Below are positions 42,448 through 49,799 of a DNA stretch of 53,218 nt, piece after piece (the first letter of the stretch is position 1; each line of letters opens with the position of its first letter). Source of the DNA: Treponema porcinum (GTDB taxonomy: Bacteria; Spirochaetota; Spirochaetia; Treponematales; Treponemataceae); the NCBI RefSeq assembly GCF_900167145.1, contig NZ_FUWG01000018.1, forward strand, positions 1-53,218. Direction: 5' to 3'. The translations under genes were made by a program, and so were the position numbers. The notes beneath the pieces were generated by a model that worked only from the letters and a program-made list of their open reading frames with translations, was not told the origin of the DNA and ran no database searches.

Positions 42448-43089
42448 TTACTGATTTTTTCCAAGAAGCCCGGAAAGCATTATCGTACCTTCCACTATCG
42501 CAATATGTTCCTGAGGAGCTATGCGCGCGTAAAGAGTTTCAGGAGTATCATCCGGAAGAACAGGTACTTTTTTCTGTACGAGAATTTTTCCGGTATCGCA
42601 GCCGCCGTCTACAAGATGAACGGTACAGCCGCTTTCCGTTTCTTTTGCGGCAAGAACAGCCTCGTGCACGTGATGCCCCCACATTCCGACGCCGCCGAAT
42701 TTTGGAAGAAGCGCAGGATGCAGGTTTATCATACGGTTTTCAAAAGCTTTTATGAGTTTTCCGGAATTAACCGTAAGCCATCCGGCAAGAACAATCGCAT
42801 CTATGTTGTAATCATTGCAGAGCGAAAGGACTGCATTGCTCACCGCCTCGCGCTTTTCTTCGCGAGAAGCGGCTTTTGCAACATCAGCGCCCATAACTGC
42901 ATACGGACTTACGATTTCTGCCGGAATGCCGGCGTTTTTTGCGCGCTCTACGGCATACGCATCCTTGTGGTCGCTCATTACGACTTTTATTGTATACGGA
43001 CAGCCGTCCGCCTTATGCGCCATTTCGTAATCAATGAGTGCCTGAAGATTCGTACCGCCGCCGCTGACCAAAACCGCTGTATTCATCAT
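42448..43089 (-). CDS. purN: Phosphoribosylglycinamide formyltransferase PurN
   Basis: This enzyme transfers a formyl group from 10-formyl-THF to GAR in de novo purine synthesis. The 213-residue product has VLVSGGGTNLQALIDYE, VVMSDHKDAYAVERA, the active-site segment MINLHPALLPKFGGVGMWGHHVHEAVL and the late GCTVHLVDGGCDTG. The catalytic Asn, His and Asp are present. It lies 6 bases after purM, within the pur operon. A second in-frame ATG at 43086 is an equally good start. Confidence 0.96.
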   Translation of the reverse strand: MMNTAVLVSGGGTNLQALIDYEMAHKADGCPYTIKVVMSDHKDAYAVERAKNAGIPAEIVSPYAVMGADVAKAASREEKREAVSNAVLSLCNDYNIDAIVLAGWLTVNSGKLIKAFENRMINLHPALLPKFGGVGMWGHHVHEAVLAAKETESGCTVHLVDGGCDTGKILVQKKVPVLPDDTPETLYARIAPQEHIAIVEGTIMLSGLLGKNQ

Positions 43090-43095
43090 AAACGG

Positions 43096-44190
43096 CTAGT
43101 CCTCAAACAGGACGGCATCTTTCTGGCTCTGAACCGCACCTTCAGAATATGCAACGCGTCCGATTTTATACGCTTTCATATCTGGTGTGTCCGGGCGGCT
43201 GTATTTTGATGCGTTTTTATTGAACATTTCTATAACAGCGTCCGCGTCCTTTTCCTTTACGGCAAGAACGAAACCTATTCCCATATTGAACGTATTGTAC
43301 ACGCTGTTAACGTCTGCACCACGCCGTATAAGTTCGCCGAATACCGGCGGAATATCCCAGCTTGAGCGTCTGATTACGGAAATCAGCTGCTTTTTTCCCT
43401 CTTTTGCCTTAGGGAACATACGCGGAATATTCTCATAAAATCCGCCGCCAGTAACGTGAACCATACCGTGTACGGATTTTTTGTATTTTGAAAGAACTTC
43501 CATAACAGGGCGTACGTAAATGCGCGTCGGTGTAAGCAGAACTTCACCGATTGTCTTTCCAGTCGGTTTTCCGTCCATAAGGAACGGCTCGTTGAAATCA
43601 GTAACAAGCTTGCGGACAAGGCTGAAACCGTTTGAATGAACGCCAGTTGAGCTGAGTCCGATAAGAACGTCACCCTCAGAAATATCCTTTCCGGTGATCA
43701 TTTCCTTTTTTTCACCTACGCCTACGGCAAATCCTGCAAGGTCGTATTTTCCCTCATCATAAAAATCAGGCATTTCTGCCGTTTCTCCGCCAAGGAGCGC
43801 ACATCCGGCATCTACACAGCCGTCGGCAACGCCTTTTACAAGATCGGCGGCAACATCGGCATCAAGCCGTCCGCACGCAACATAATCAAGGAAGAACAGG
43901 CTTTTTGTTCCTGAACAAAGAATGTCGTTTACGCTCATAGCAACGCAGTCAATTCCGACCGTATCGTATTTTTTCATCTTGAACGCAATATCAAGCTTTG
44001 TGCCTACGCCGTCTGTTCCGCTGACCATAACAGGCTCTTTCAAGCCTTTAGGGATTGCAAACATACCGTTAAAACTTCCCAAATCAGTAAGCAGTCCCGG
44101 AATTCGGGTGCGTGCAGCCTGTTCCTTGTACTTGTTTACTGCTCTGTACCCTTCTTCAACATCAACACCAGCTTCTTTGTAACTTGCCAT
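43096..44190 (-). CDS. purM: Phosphoribosylformylglycinamidine cyclo-ligase PurM
   Basis: PurM (AIR synthetase) closes the imidazole ring in purine synthesis with ATP. The 364-residue product shows VSGTDGVGTKLDIAF, CVAMSVNDILCSGTKSLFFLDY, LLGGETAEMPDFY, GLSSTGVHSNGFSLVR and MVHVTGGGFYENIPRMF, with FNMGIGF late. The length is normal. It lies between purE and purN. An AAGGAA box precedes the ATG at 44190, and a possible promoter near 44270 suggests it can be expressed separately from purE. Confidence 0.97.
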   Translation of the reverse strand: MASYKEAGVDVEEGYRAVNKYKEQAARTRIPGLLTDLGSFNGMFAIPKGLKEPVMVSGTDGVGTKLDIAFKMKKYDTVGIDCVAMSVNDILCSGTKSLFFLDYVACGRLDADVAADLVKGVADGCVDAGCALLGGETAEMPDFYDEGKYDLAGFAVGVGEKKEMITGKDISEGDVLIGLSSTGVHSNGFSLVRKLVTDFNEPFLMDGKPTGKTIGEVLLTPTRIYVRPVMEVLSKYKKSVHGMVHVTGGGFYENIPRMFPKAKEGKKQLISVIRRSSWDIPPVFGELIRRGADVNSVYNTFNMGIGFVLAVKEKDADAVIEMFNKNASKYSRPDTPDMKAYKIGRVAYSEGAVQSQKDAVLFED

Positions 44191-44269
44191 TTGAATTTCC
44201 TTAAAAATGTTGTTTTATGGATTTTCCGAAGAACTGAAAATTCCGCGGAAAATCGCTTTGCATACAGGC

Positions 44270-44296
44270 ATTATATACTGTTTATTGTCTTTTGAA
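44270..44296 (-). promoter_or_regulatory. Possible promoter of purM-purN
   Basis: On the minus strand a consensus TATAAT (44270-44275) is preceded at about 16 bp by TTTCAA. It lies in the 144-base gap after purE. No purine riboswitch fold was seen in this gap. Confidence 0.5.
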
Positions 44297-44334
44297 AACG
44301 GGATTGCACAGAAAATATACTGCCTCTGTATTTA

Positions 44335-44826
44335 TTATATATCTGCGTTCATTGCGCCTGCCGCATCGTCGGCAAGTTTTTTTCTGAACGCAAGAAGTTT
44401 TTCCTTAAGTTCCGGATATTTTAACGCAAGAATCTGAACTGCAAGATAGCCGGCATTTTTTGAGTTTCCTATTCCGACTGTTGCAACAGGAATCTGCGGC
44501 GGCATCTGTACAATAGAAAGAAGCGCATCAATTCCGCCAAGACCGTTAGAACCGGCAGAAAGACATTCAAGCGGAACGCCTATAACCGGAAGAACTGTCA
44601 TACCTGCAATTACACCCGGAAGTGCAGCGGCAAGACCGGCGCCGGCAATAATTACCTCACAGCCGTCGCTTTCAACCTGCGCTACCGTACGGCGGAGAAG
44701 CTCCCCTGCCCTGTGTGCAGAAATCACGTACGCTTTATACTCAACGCCGAATTCCGAAAGAACTTCGGCCGCCTTTTTCATTTTGTCCGTATCAGACTTA
44801 GAACCAAAAAAAATAGCAGCTTTCAT
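44335..44826 (-). CDS. purE: PurE, N5-carboxyaminoimidazole ribonucleotide mutase (class I-like)
   Basis: The 163-residue product has GSKSDTDKMKKA at the N-terminus, the SAHRAGELL active-site segment, IIAGAGLAAALPGVIAGMT, VLPVIGVPLECLSAGSNGLGG and SIVQMPPQIPVATVGIGN. SAHR and AGAGxAAxLPG are the class I pattern (N5-CAIR mutase), although the usual RTP after SAH is RAG here. T. denticola PurE, by contrast, is a class II (AIR carboxylase) enzyme. Class I enzymes need PurK, which is not in the window. The start overlaps the stop of a truncated upstream frame by ATGA, so an operon partner has been lost to the insertion. Confidence 0.92.
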   Translation of the reverse strand: MKAAIFFGSKSDTDKMKKAAEVLSEFGVEYKAYVISAHRAGELLRRTVAQVESDGCEVIIAGAGLAAALPGVIAGMTVLPVIGVPLECLSAGSNGLGGIDALLSIVQMPPQIPVATVGIGNSKNAGYLAVQILALKYPELKEKLLAFRKKLADDAAGAMNADI

Positions 44827-44980
44827 ATTTTACCTCTCAAAAAATTCATTCCGGGAAGAACTGTATCATTTTTTTCAAAAAAATTCAGCGGGTTTGAAGT
44901 TTTTTTAAATTCAGAAACCTGATATTCAGCCGCCTGTAATTCTTTTATAAGTTCAACGTGACGGTTAAAAATACTTTCGA
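44823..44980 (-). pseudogene. C-terminal remnant of a gene coupled to purE
   Basis: An open frame ending FEKNDTVLPGMNFLRGKI terminates at TGA in the ATGA overlap with purE. It extends up to VESIFNRHVELIKELQ and stays open to 45011, where an in-frame stop occurs. The tight overlap implies a genuine former operon gene whose 5' part was removed by the adjacent insertion. The helical, charged 50-odd residues do not identify the family. Confidence 0.5.
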
Positions 44981-45034
44981 CGGCGGAAGAATCTTCTTCA
45001 ACACCGAGTTCCTAAAACTTGTTGTATATTTCAT
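44981..45034 (-). pseudogene. N-terminal scrap of a transposase
   Basis: From an ATG preceded by GTGAGGTGG the frame reads MKYTTSFRNSVLKKILPP, which resembles the first residues of helix-turn-helix transposases (the LKKxLPP start). It then loses similarity and stops at 44945. It lies at the border between the pur operon and the acquired block, so a transposon end probably marks this junction. Family assignment is from memory and tentative. Confidence 0.35.
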
Positions 45035-45075
45035 TTTGCCACCTCACTAGACGACAACTATATTGGCATAGAGGG

Positions 45076-45225
45076 CATCATTCTGCACATCGATACTTTC
45101 ATCCTGCCTACCGATTGCAAAATTTTTTCATAAGCTACAGAAATCTGAATAATAACTGTAAATAACAAAACCCAATTTGCATATTCTAACCCTAAATTTA
45201 TAATTTCCTGTTCTTTAGTAAAATG
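45076..45225. repeat. 150-bp direct repeat of an internal MATE-gene segment (copy 1)
   Basis: This copy matches 46646-46795 with about four differences in 150 bases. It corresponds to MATE codons of about residues 119-169 but lies outside the intact gene, just after the YczE-like gene. It even supplies the stop codon and last few codons of that gene. The rest of the 44826-45215 gap holds only gene scraps. Confidence 0.9.
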
Positions 45226-45817
45226 CTTTATTCTCTATCATAGCATGCAATAATTGCAATGTTTTTTGAATCATCACACCGGATAGAAGTATTGTACAAA
45301 TAGTACACATTCCAAACTTTCCGCCTAAGAACATACCGACTAGCACCACCATGGTATCAAGTGCTATACGCACATATTTAATCTGCCAGGAATGCTTTTT
45401 TGCCAAAGCAAATGTTACCGCTTCATAGGAGCCTCTTCCCCAATCAGCATAAGAATAGATAGCTGTTCCTACTGCAAACAGAACAATCCCCATCAGCATT
45501 ATAAAGAAATTCAAGATTTTACTTTCTGTGTAGTGCATCAACGGCTGAAACAAATCTGTACATACACTATAGATGATTTGATATAAAATAGTACCCAGAT
45601 AAATCTGGCTGCGATCATAGAACAGACAAAAGACAATCATTACTACTGAAACCACAAAGGATGCCTGTCCCAATGTAATATGTAACACATGAGAAACTCC
45701 TTGCCATAAAACAGCCAGAGTAGCTCCTCCAAATCCGGCATAGATTGCCAGATCTATTCCAAATGCAGCAATCACAGAACCGATTACAACCCAGATTATT
45801 TTCTTGATGATATTCAT
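45215..45817 (-). CDS. YczE/YitT-type integral membrane protein
   Basis: The 200-residue product has five or so membrane helices (WVVIGSVIAAFGIDLAIYA, FVVSVVMIVFCLF, a mid segment ILNFFIMLMGIVLFAVGTAI, VRIALDTMVVLVGMFLGG and a last helix) and the ADWGRGSYEAVTFALAKK loop typical of the YczE/YyaS/YitT group. Function is unknown; such proteins often accompany transporters. It lies 3 bases after the MATE gene and is surely cotranscribed. Its last residues (KAFY) and stop come from the duplicated MATE fragment, so the original C-terminus is replaced. Low GC and codon style differ from the treponemal backbone. Confidence 0.85.
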   Translation of the reverse strand: MNIIKKIIWVVIGSVIAAFGIDLAIYAGFGGATLAVLWQGVSHVLHITLGQASFVVSVVMIVFCLFYDRSQIYLGTILYQIIYSVCTDLFQPLMHYTESKILNFFIMLMGIVLFAVGTAIYSYADWGRGSYEAVTFALAKKHSWQIKYVRIALDTMVVLVGMFLGGKFGMCTICTILLSGVMIQKTLQLLHAMIENKAFY

Positions 45818-45820
45818 ATT

Positions 45821-47152
45821 CTATCCCTTCTTTAATACTTTTTTCATTAGCAATGCTGAAATCAAAGCTGCTGTAAATTCTGTAAATACAAATGCTACAT
45901 ACACGCCATTCGCATCCCACATCTTACTGAAAATGACGGAAGCCGGAATAATCACTACGATATATCGTATTAAGGAAATGCTCAAGGAAAGAAGTCCCTT
46001 TCCAAGAGCTTCACACACTCCCGATGCTACAACTGACAATGAAGATATGGCAAATCCAAGACTGATGATCGATAATGCAGTTACACCATATTGCACAATG
46101 GCAGCATCTTCAAAGTAGATAGATATCAGTTGTTCCGGAAAAAGCTGACAAACTGCAGTTCCAAACAACATAATTCCTAAAATAAAAACTTCTGCTGTTC
46201 CCGAGATTTTTTTCACTCTCTCCCACTGCCCTGCACCATAGTTATAACTGATTAAAGGTCGGATTCCCTGAATGATTCCATTGGCTGACAGATAAATAAA
46301 TGTCTGTAGCTTATAATAGATTCCTAAAATCAAGATATAGGTATCTCCAAAAGCAGTTAAAATTGTATTTAATGCAGAAATCAGCACAGAAGGCAATGCC
46401 AGATTTAAAGTTGCCGGGATGCCGATACCATAAACACGCTTGAGTTCATTTGTTTCAAATCGTATGTATTTCCAGCTGGTTTTTACAGGAATCGGAGTCA
46501 TAAAATAAAAGGATAAATATGCAATTAGTGTGCATACCTGTCCAATTCCCGTTGCAATTGCAGCACCCTTCATGCCCATTGCAGGAAACTTCCCAAAACC
46601 AAAGATCATGATTGGATCTAATACAATATTTACAATAAATCCCACCATCATGCTGCACATCGATACTTTCATCCTGCCTACCGATTGAAAAATTTTTTCA
46701 TAAGCTACAGAAACCTGAATAATAACTGTAAATAACAAAACCCAATTTGCATATTCTAATCCTAAATTTATAATTTCCTGTTCTTTAGTAAAATGTTGCA
46801 TAAATGCCGGCATTCCAATGAAAAAACATATAGTAAGTATGATTCCATGTATCATACTCAAAAATACACCTGTTGATGCGATATGGTTTGCTTTTTTCTC
46901 CTTATTTGCACCTATCGAATATGCAATCATAGCGTTCAAGCCAATTCCAAAGCCAACTGCAATAGCATTGATCATATTTTGTACCGGAAATACAATAGAC
47001 AAAGCTGTCATTGCATTTTGACTGATTTTTGCTACAAAGTAACTATCTACAATATTATAAAGTGCGTTCACTGCCATAGATAAAATCATAGGTACGGACA
47101 TTTGTAATACAAGCGGAACAATTTTTTTCTCTTTCATAAATTGCTGATTCAT
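45821..47152 (-). CDS. MATE-family multidrug efflux transporter
   Basis: The 443-residue protein has twelve membrane helices in two six-helix halves, with MSVPMILSMAVNALYNIVDSYFVAKIS and ALSIVFPVQNMINAIAVGFGIGLNAMIAYSIGA near the N-terminus and IPATLNLALPSVLISALNTIL opening the second half. MATE pumps export cationic drugs against H+ or Na+. The gene has GGAGG before the ATG at 47152, a promoter about 110 bases upstream, and a terminator-like hairpin in its leader, so expression is probably conditional. A 150-bp part of it is repeated downstream. Codon use is low-GC and Firmicutes-like. Confidence 0.93.
   Translation of the reverse strand: MNQQFMKEKKIVPLVLQMSVPMILSMAVNALYNIVDSYFVAKISQNAMTALSIVFPVQNMINAIAVGFGIGLNAMIAYSIGANKEKKANHIASTGVFLSMIHGIILTICFFIGMPAFMQHFTKEQEIINLGLEYANWVLLFTVIIQVSVAYEKIFQSVGRMKVSMCSMMVGFIVNIVLDPIMIFGFGKFPAMGMKGAAIATGIGQVCTLIAYLSFYFMTPIPVKTSWKYIRFETNELKRVYGIGIPATLNLALPSVLISALNTILTAFGDTYILILGIYYKLQTFIYLSANGIIQGIRPLISYNYGAGQWERVKKISGTAEVFILGIMLFGTAVCQLFPEQLISIYFEDAAIVQYGVTALSIISLGFAISSLSVVASGVCEALGKGLLSLSISLIRYIVVIIPASVIFSKMWDANGVYVAFVFTEFTAALISALLMKKVLKKG
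46646..46795. repeat. 150-bp direct repeat inside the MATE gene (copy 2)
   Basis: This is the intact, in-gene copy of the segment repeated at 45076-45225. The two are separated by 1,420 bases. Confidence 0.9.
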
Positions 47153-47164
47153 TCGATTCCTCCA

Positions 47165-47226
47165 TAAAAAAAAAGACTATACGGATTTGCTGTTTATATC
47201 AGAAACAGTGTAAACCATATAGTCTT
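47165..47226 (-). terminator. Transcription attenuator in the MATE leader
   Basis: On the minus strand AAGACTATA (47218-47226) pairs with TATAGTCTT (47173-47181). An inner 6-bp stem CTGTTT/AAACAG is present, and a T-run of about eight residues follows (47165-47172), directly before the GGAGG box. A second AGACTATA just upstream could compete for the same right arm. The hairpin would stop transcription before the efflux gene unless it is disrupted. Confidence 0.75.
47177..47218 (-). CDS. Possible 13-aa leader peptide of the MATE gene
   Basis: An ATG inside the left arm of the attenuator opens a short frame, MVYTVSDINSKSV, that stops in the right arm. A translating or stalled ribosome here would disrupt the terminator, as in drug-induced attenuators. 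No good ribosome-binding site precedes it, so this is speculative. Confidence 0.3.
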   Translation of the reverse strand: MVYTVSDINSKSV

Positions 47227-47264
47227 ATTATAGTCTGACGGACTTTTATTTATTTTTAAACAAT

Positions 47265-47293
47265 GTTCTAGTAGAAAATCTCTATCTTGTCAA
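47265..47293 (-). promoter_or_regulatory. Promoter of the MATE-YczE operon
   Basis: A consensus minus-strand TTGACA (47288-47293), a 17-bp spacer and TAGAAC (47265-47270) give a leader of about 105 bases that contains the attenuator. Confidence 0.7.
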
Positions 47294-47364
47294 TCTGTTT
47301 ATCCTCTACAAAGCTGATTCAACGATAACTTCCAATTTCTTACGCCAGCTTTGCAAACTGAAAG

Positions 47365-48273
47365 TTAGCGATTTCTTTTTCCGGTATTCTCTGTCCCACG
47401 GATTTCCTCATGATAGAAATAATCTACGATCACCGGATGTCCCTGCGGGACTCTGCCATAAGGCATTTCATTATCCACAAAGGCACAATCATACTTCTTA
47501 GCCATTTTCTCAGCTTTTACTTCAAGTGCTTCAAAGTAGCTGCGGTTATGCCTGTTATAGATCTCGTCGTAAAGTGGTACAAGATCAGGATATTTTCCAG
47601 CGATATAATCCATAATTGTCTTTTTGAAACCGCCTCGAAGATTGAGATTTTCGAGCCAGAACAGATCGCACTGATCCTTTACCCGCTCAAAGATTGCTTC
47701 AAAATCCGTGATACCGGGGAATACCGGGGATACGAAACAGACTGTACGGATACCGGCTTCATATACCTGCTTCATAGCAGAGATACGGCGCTCAATGCTC
47801 GAAGCAGAGTCCATATCGTTCTTGAAATTTTCATCTAGTGTGTTGATCGACCATGAAACGGTTACACGTCCAAGCTTCTTCAGCAGATCAATATCCCGTA
47901 CCACAAGATCCGACTTTGTGCAGATCAGAATATCTGCGTCACTGCCGATCAGCTGCTCCAGAAGTTTTCTGGTATTTCCAAATTGCTCCTCCTGTGGATT
48001 GTAGCCATCTGTCACAGAACCGATGACCACCCGCTGTCCGGCATATTTCTTCGGATTTTTAATTTCCGGCCAATGCTTCACATCAAGGAAAGTGCCCCAT
48101 TCCTCTGTGTGTCCGGTAAAGCGCTTCATAAAAGAAGCATAGCAATACTTGCAGGCATGTGTACAGCCCACATAGGGATTGACCGAGTAACCGCCTACCG
48201 GCAGACTGGACTTGGTCATGATGTTCTTTGTTTCCACCTCACGAATGAGAATTCCATCGATTACTTCTGCCAT
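47365..48273 (-). CDS. Radical SAM protein, SPL-like family
   Basis: The 302-residue enzyme has the radical-SAM cluster motif in GCTHACKYCYASFMKRF (CxxxCxxC, about residues 37-44), preceded by LPVGGYSVNPYVG. GSVTDGYNPQE and RVTVSWSINTLDENF follow, and a C-terminal NRSYFEALEVKAEKMAKKY closes it. This resembles the spore-photoproduct-lyase-like subgroup of unknown substrate. Its start overlaps the end of the next rSAM gene by 13 bases, so the two are coupled. The marR remnant-rSAM-rSAM-MATE order suggests a linked stress or drug-response cassette of Firmicutes origin. No activity is claimed. Confidence 0.88.
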   Translation of the reverse strand: MAEVIDGILIREVETKNIMTKSSLPVGGYSVNPYVGCTHACKYCYASFMKRFTGHTEEWGTFLDVKHWPEIKNPKKYAGQRVVIGSVTDGYNPQEEQFGNTRKLLEQLIGSDADILICTKSDLVVRDIDLLKKLGRVTVSWSINTLDENFKNDMDSASSIERRISAMKQVYEAGIRTVCFVSPVFPGITDFEAIFERVKDQCDLFWLENLNLRGGFKKTIMDYIAGKYPDLVPLYDEIYNRHNRSYFEALEVKAEKMAKKYDCAFVDNEMPYGRVPQGHPVIVDYFYHEEIRGTENTGKRNR

Positions 48274-48962
48274 GATCTCTGTACCTCTAACACTTTATTG
48301 AATTCCTCCGGCATTTCCTGAATCATATTTTCATCCCCTATGATAGGGACAAGGTCTTCCTTCATAAACACCGGAATGCCGAGCTTATGTGCCTGGTCCG
48401 CCAGAGACCATGCCCATTCCGGCTCCGTATGAATCTTCCTGCTCTGAGCTCCGGTCATGGTGCCGACAACGATCCAATTGATTCCGGAAAGGTCAACTGT
48501 GCCGGGATCGTCGAATAACGGCTCAAAGGTAACATGGTAATGTTTTGCTCTGACGTTTTTCCGAAGGGCGTCAATACGCCACAGTTCTGCTTTCCTCGTC
48601 ACCGTAACGCCAAACCATGCGTTTTCCAGATCGGTATCAAAATCCAGCAAATCAGGTCGCTTGGTAAGGAACAGGAACTGATGCTGTGGATTTTCACGGA
48701 TCTTTGCAAATACCTCGTCTCTCCATTCCGGCTTCCATCCGGAGAGATCACTCATCCCGGTAAGAAGAAAGTTCTGCGGACGTTTCTTTTCCATCATCTT
48801 GAGCTTACTCGGAAAGAATTCAGGGTCAGTGAAGTCATCAATCATATGCCAGCGTTTCACGTTGTTGCGGGCATAGCAATATGTACACCCCACTGTGCAG
48901 CCAATGACGATATTCATGTTCTGAATCTGATCTTTGATACAAATACTCATGACTTCTGCCAC
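48261..48962 (-). CDS. DUF5131/phage Gp37-Gp68-like radical SAM protein
   Basis: The 233-residue product has a CxxxCxxC cluster motif in IGCTVGCTYCYARNNVKRWH (about residues 21-29), LLTGMSDLSGWKPEW, FLFLTKRPDLL, the AWFGVTVTRKAE segment and GINWIVVGTMTGAQSRKI, which are the landmarks of the Gp37/Gp68 family. The family is known from phages and mobile DNA, with unknown reaction. It overlaps the SPL-like gene downstream and the marR remnant upstream by a few bases, so all three were one operon. Confidence 0.88.
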   Translation of the reverse strand: MAEVMSICIKDQIQNMNIVIGCTVGCTYCYARNNVKRWHMIDDFTDPEFFPSKLKMMEKKRPQNFLLTGMSDLSGWKPEWRDEVFAKIRENPQHQFLFLTKRPDLLDFDTDLENAWFGVTVTRKAELWRIDALRKNVRAKHYHVTFEPLFDDPGTVDLSGINWIVVGTMTGAQSRKIHTEPEWAWSLADQAHKLGIPVFMKEDLVPIIGDENMIQEMPEEFNKVLEVQRSWQK

Positions 48963-49150
48963 TCCTCAAGATTCTTTCTGATGCGGTCGAGACATTCCTC
49001 AAACCGGGTAATTTCTTCCTCTGAAAAACCTTTGTAGTAAATACTGCCCATCTCATCAGATACAGAATCGTACTCGCCCTTTAAGGCATGTGCTTTCTCA
49101 GTCAGAAACAGGAGTGTTTTCCTTTTGTCCGTTTCAGAATGCTCATGTAC
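48947..49150 (-). pseudogene. MarR-family regulator, C-terminal remnant
   Basis: The last 65 or so codons read as the wing and dimerisation helices of a MarR regulator (RKTLLFLTEKAHALKGEY, then GFSEEEITRFEECLDRIRKN). The DNA-binding N-terminus is missing; upstream the frame stays open to 49387 by chance with unrelated hydrophobic sequence. MarR proteins usually repress adjacent efflux genes, so loss of this half may have deregulated the cassette. It overlaps the DUF5131 gene by 16 bases. Confidence 0.7.
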
Positions 49151-49339
49151 GGTAAAGAAGCAAGCAACCGAAAACAATAGATAGACCGCCAGCACTACAC
49201 TATTCCGAACCAAAGACCAAAAGATAAGCATTTTGAGAAAATCTAAACTTTTGGATTTTCCTACAATGCCGACTACGGCGGAATCCCTCCCACTCCTTAT
49301 ATATTTCTTTCTGTATACATTGAATTTGTATTTAGTAAA

Positions 49340-49438
49340 ATGCAGACAACACCACGGATCGGCTTTTGGTTGGACAATTCCAACCAAACACCACAGCAGA
49401 CAGCAGAAAACATTCTGAACGCTAGGAAGCCGGTATGA
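49340..49438 (+). pseudogene. Small C-terminal scrap, possibly of a P-loop kinase-like protein
   Basis: An open frame reads PRIGFWLDNSNQTPQQTAEN and stops at 49438, resembling the last residues of small nucleotide-binding kinase-type proteins. It has no start or ribosome site. It lies in the otherwise gene-free 49151-49477 interval before the tet(W) promoter; nothing else was identified there. The assignment is weak. Confidence 0.25.
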
Positions 49439-49477
49439 TTGTTACATATAAGGGGAAGAAAAATTTCTTTTAGGTAC

Positions 49478-49506
49478 TTGCTTTCCTAAAACTGATGTGA
49501 TATAAT
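49478..49506 (+). promoter_or_regulatory. tet(W) promoter
   Basis: TTGCTT (49478-49483) and TATAAT (49501-49506) are separated by 17 bp. The leader that follows, about 290 bases long, is the same arrangement as the tet(M) leader of Tn916-type elements. Confidence 0.8.
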
Positions 49507-49535
49507 AGCTTCATTCCAGAAAAGGAGTAAAAAAT

Positions 49536-49559
49536 ATGCGGCAAGGTATTCTTAAATAA
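49536..49559 (+). CDS. tet(W) first leader peptide, MRQGILK
   Basis: An AAAGGAG box 8 bases upstream and a short frame (ATG to TAA) match the first leader peptide known upstream of tet(M)-type ribosomal-protection genes. Its coding sequence forms the left arm of a long-range stem (49540-49558 with 49631-49649), so ribosome movement here can change leader folding. Confidence 0.65.
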   Translation: MRQGILK

Positions 49560-49649
49560 AACTATAATCAAATAGTGGGAACAAAGGATTATGATAGTCC
49601 CTTTTGTAGGGGCTTGGTTTTTTGTACCCAATTTAAGAATACTTTTGCC
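49540..49649 (+). promoter_or_regulatory. tet(W) leader folding region
   Basis: GGCAAG-GTATTCTTAAAT (49540-49557) is almost exactly complementary to ATTTAAGAATACTTTTGCC (49631-49649). Inside it ACAAAGG and CCCTTTTGT form a smaller stem, followed by GGTTTTTTG. This is the expected antiterminator/terminator choice region of the tet(M) class. Confidence 0.65.
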
Positions 49650-49695
49650 TTATCAATTTTGACATATTCAAAAAACAGCAATCACAAACAGGTGT

Positions 49696-49740
49696 ATGCT
49701 GTATATGTGTATGTCCGCAACTTATAATCCCCAGTGGTAA
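49696..49740 (+). CDS. tet(W) second leader peptide (14 aa)
   Basis: The frame MLYMCMSATYNPQW ends within the left arm of the following terminator hairpin. It corresponds in position to the short leader ORF before tet(M). Translation through it would disrupt that hairpin, coupling ribosome status to tet(W) transcription. Confidence 0.55.
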   Translation: MLYMCMSATYNPQW

Positions 49741-49766
49741 AAGTATTTTACTGCTGGGGATTTTTA
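49729..49766 (+). terminator. tet(W) attenuator terminator
   Basis: CCCCAGTGGTAAAA pairs with TTTTACTGCTGGGG (12 of 14 positions) around GTA and is followed by ATTTTTATG. Read-through is required to reach tet(W), 34 bases downstream. Confidence 0.8.
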
Positions 49767-49799
49767 TGCCCTTTGGGGCTGTAAAGGGAGGACAATCAC

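Noticed and set aside
42442..43209. 255-codon plus-strand open frame
   Set aside because: It is fully antisense to purN and the end of purM and has no ribosome site or recognisable domain.
49151..49387. N-terminal extension of the marR remnant
   Set aside because: The frame is open by chance; the sequence is hydrophobic and unlike a MarR DNA-binding domain.
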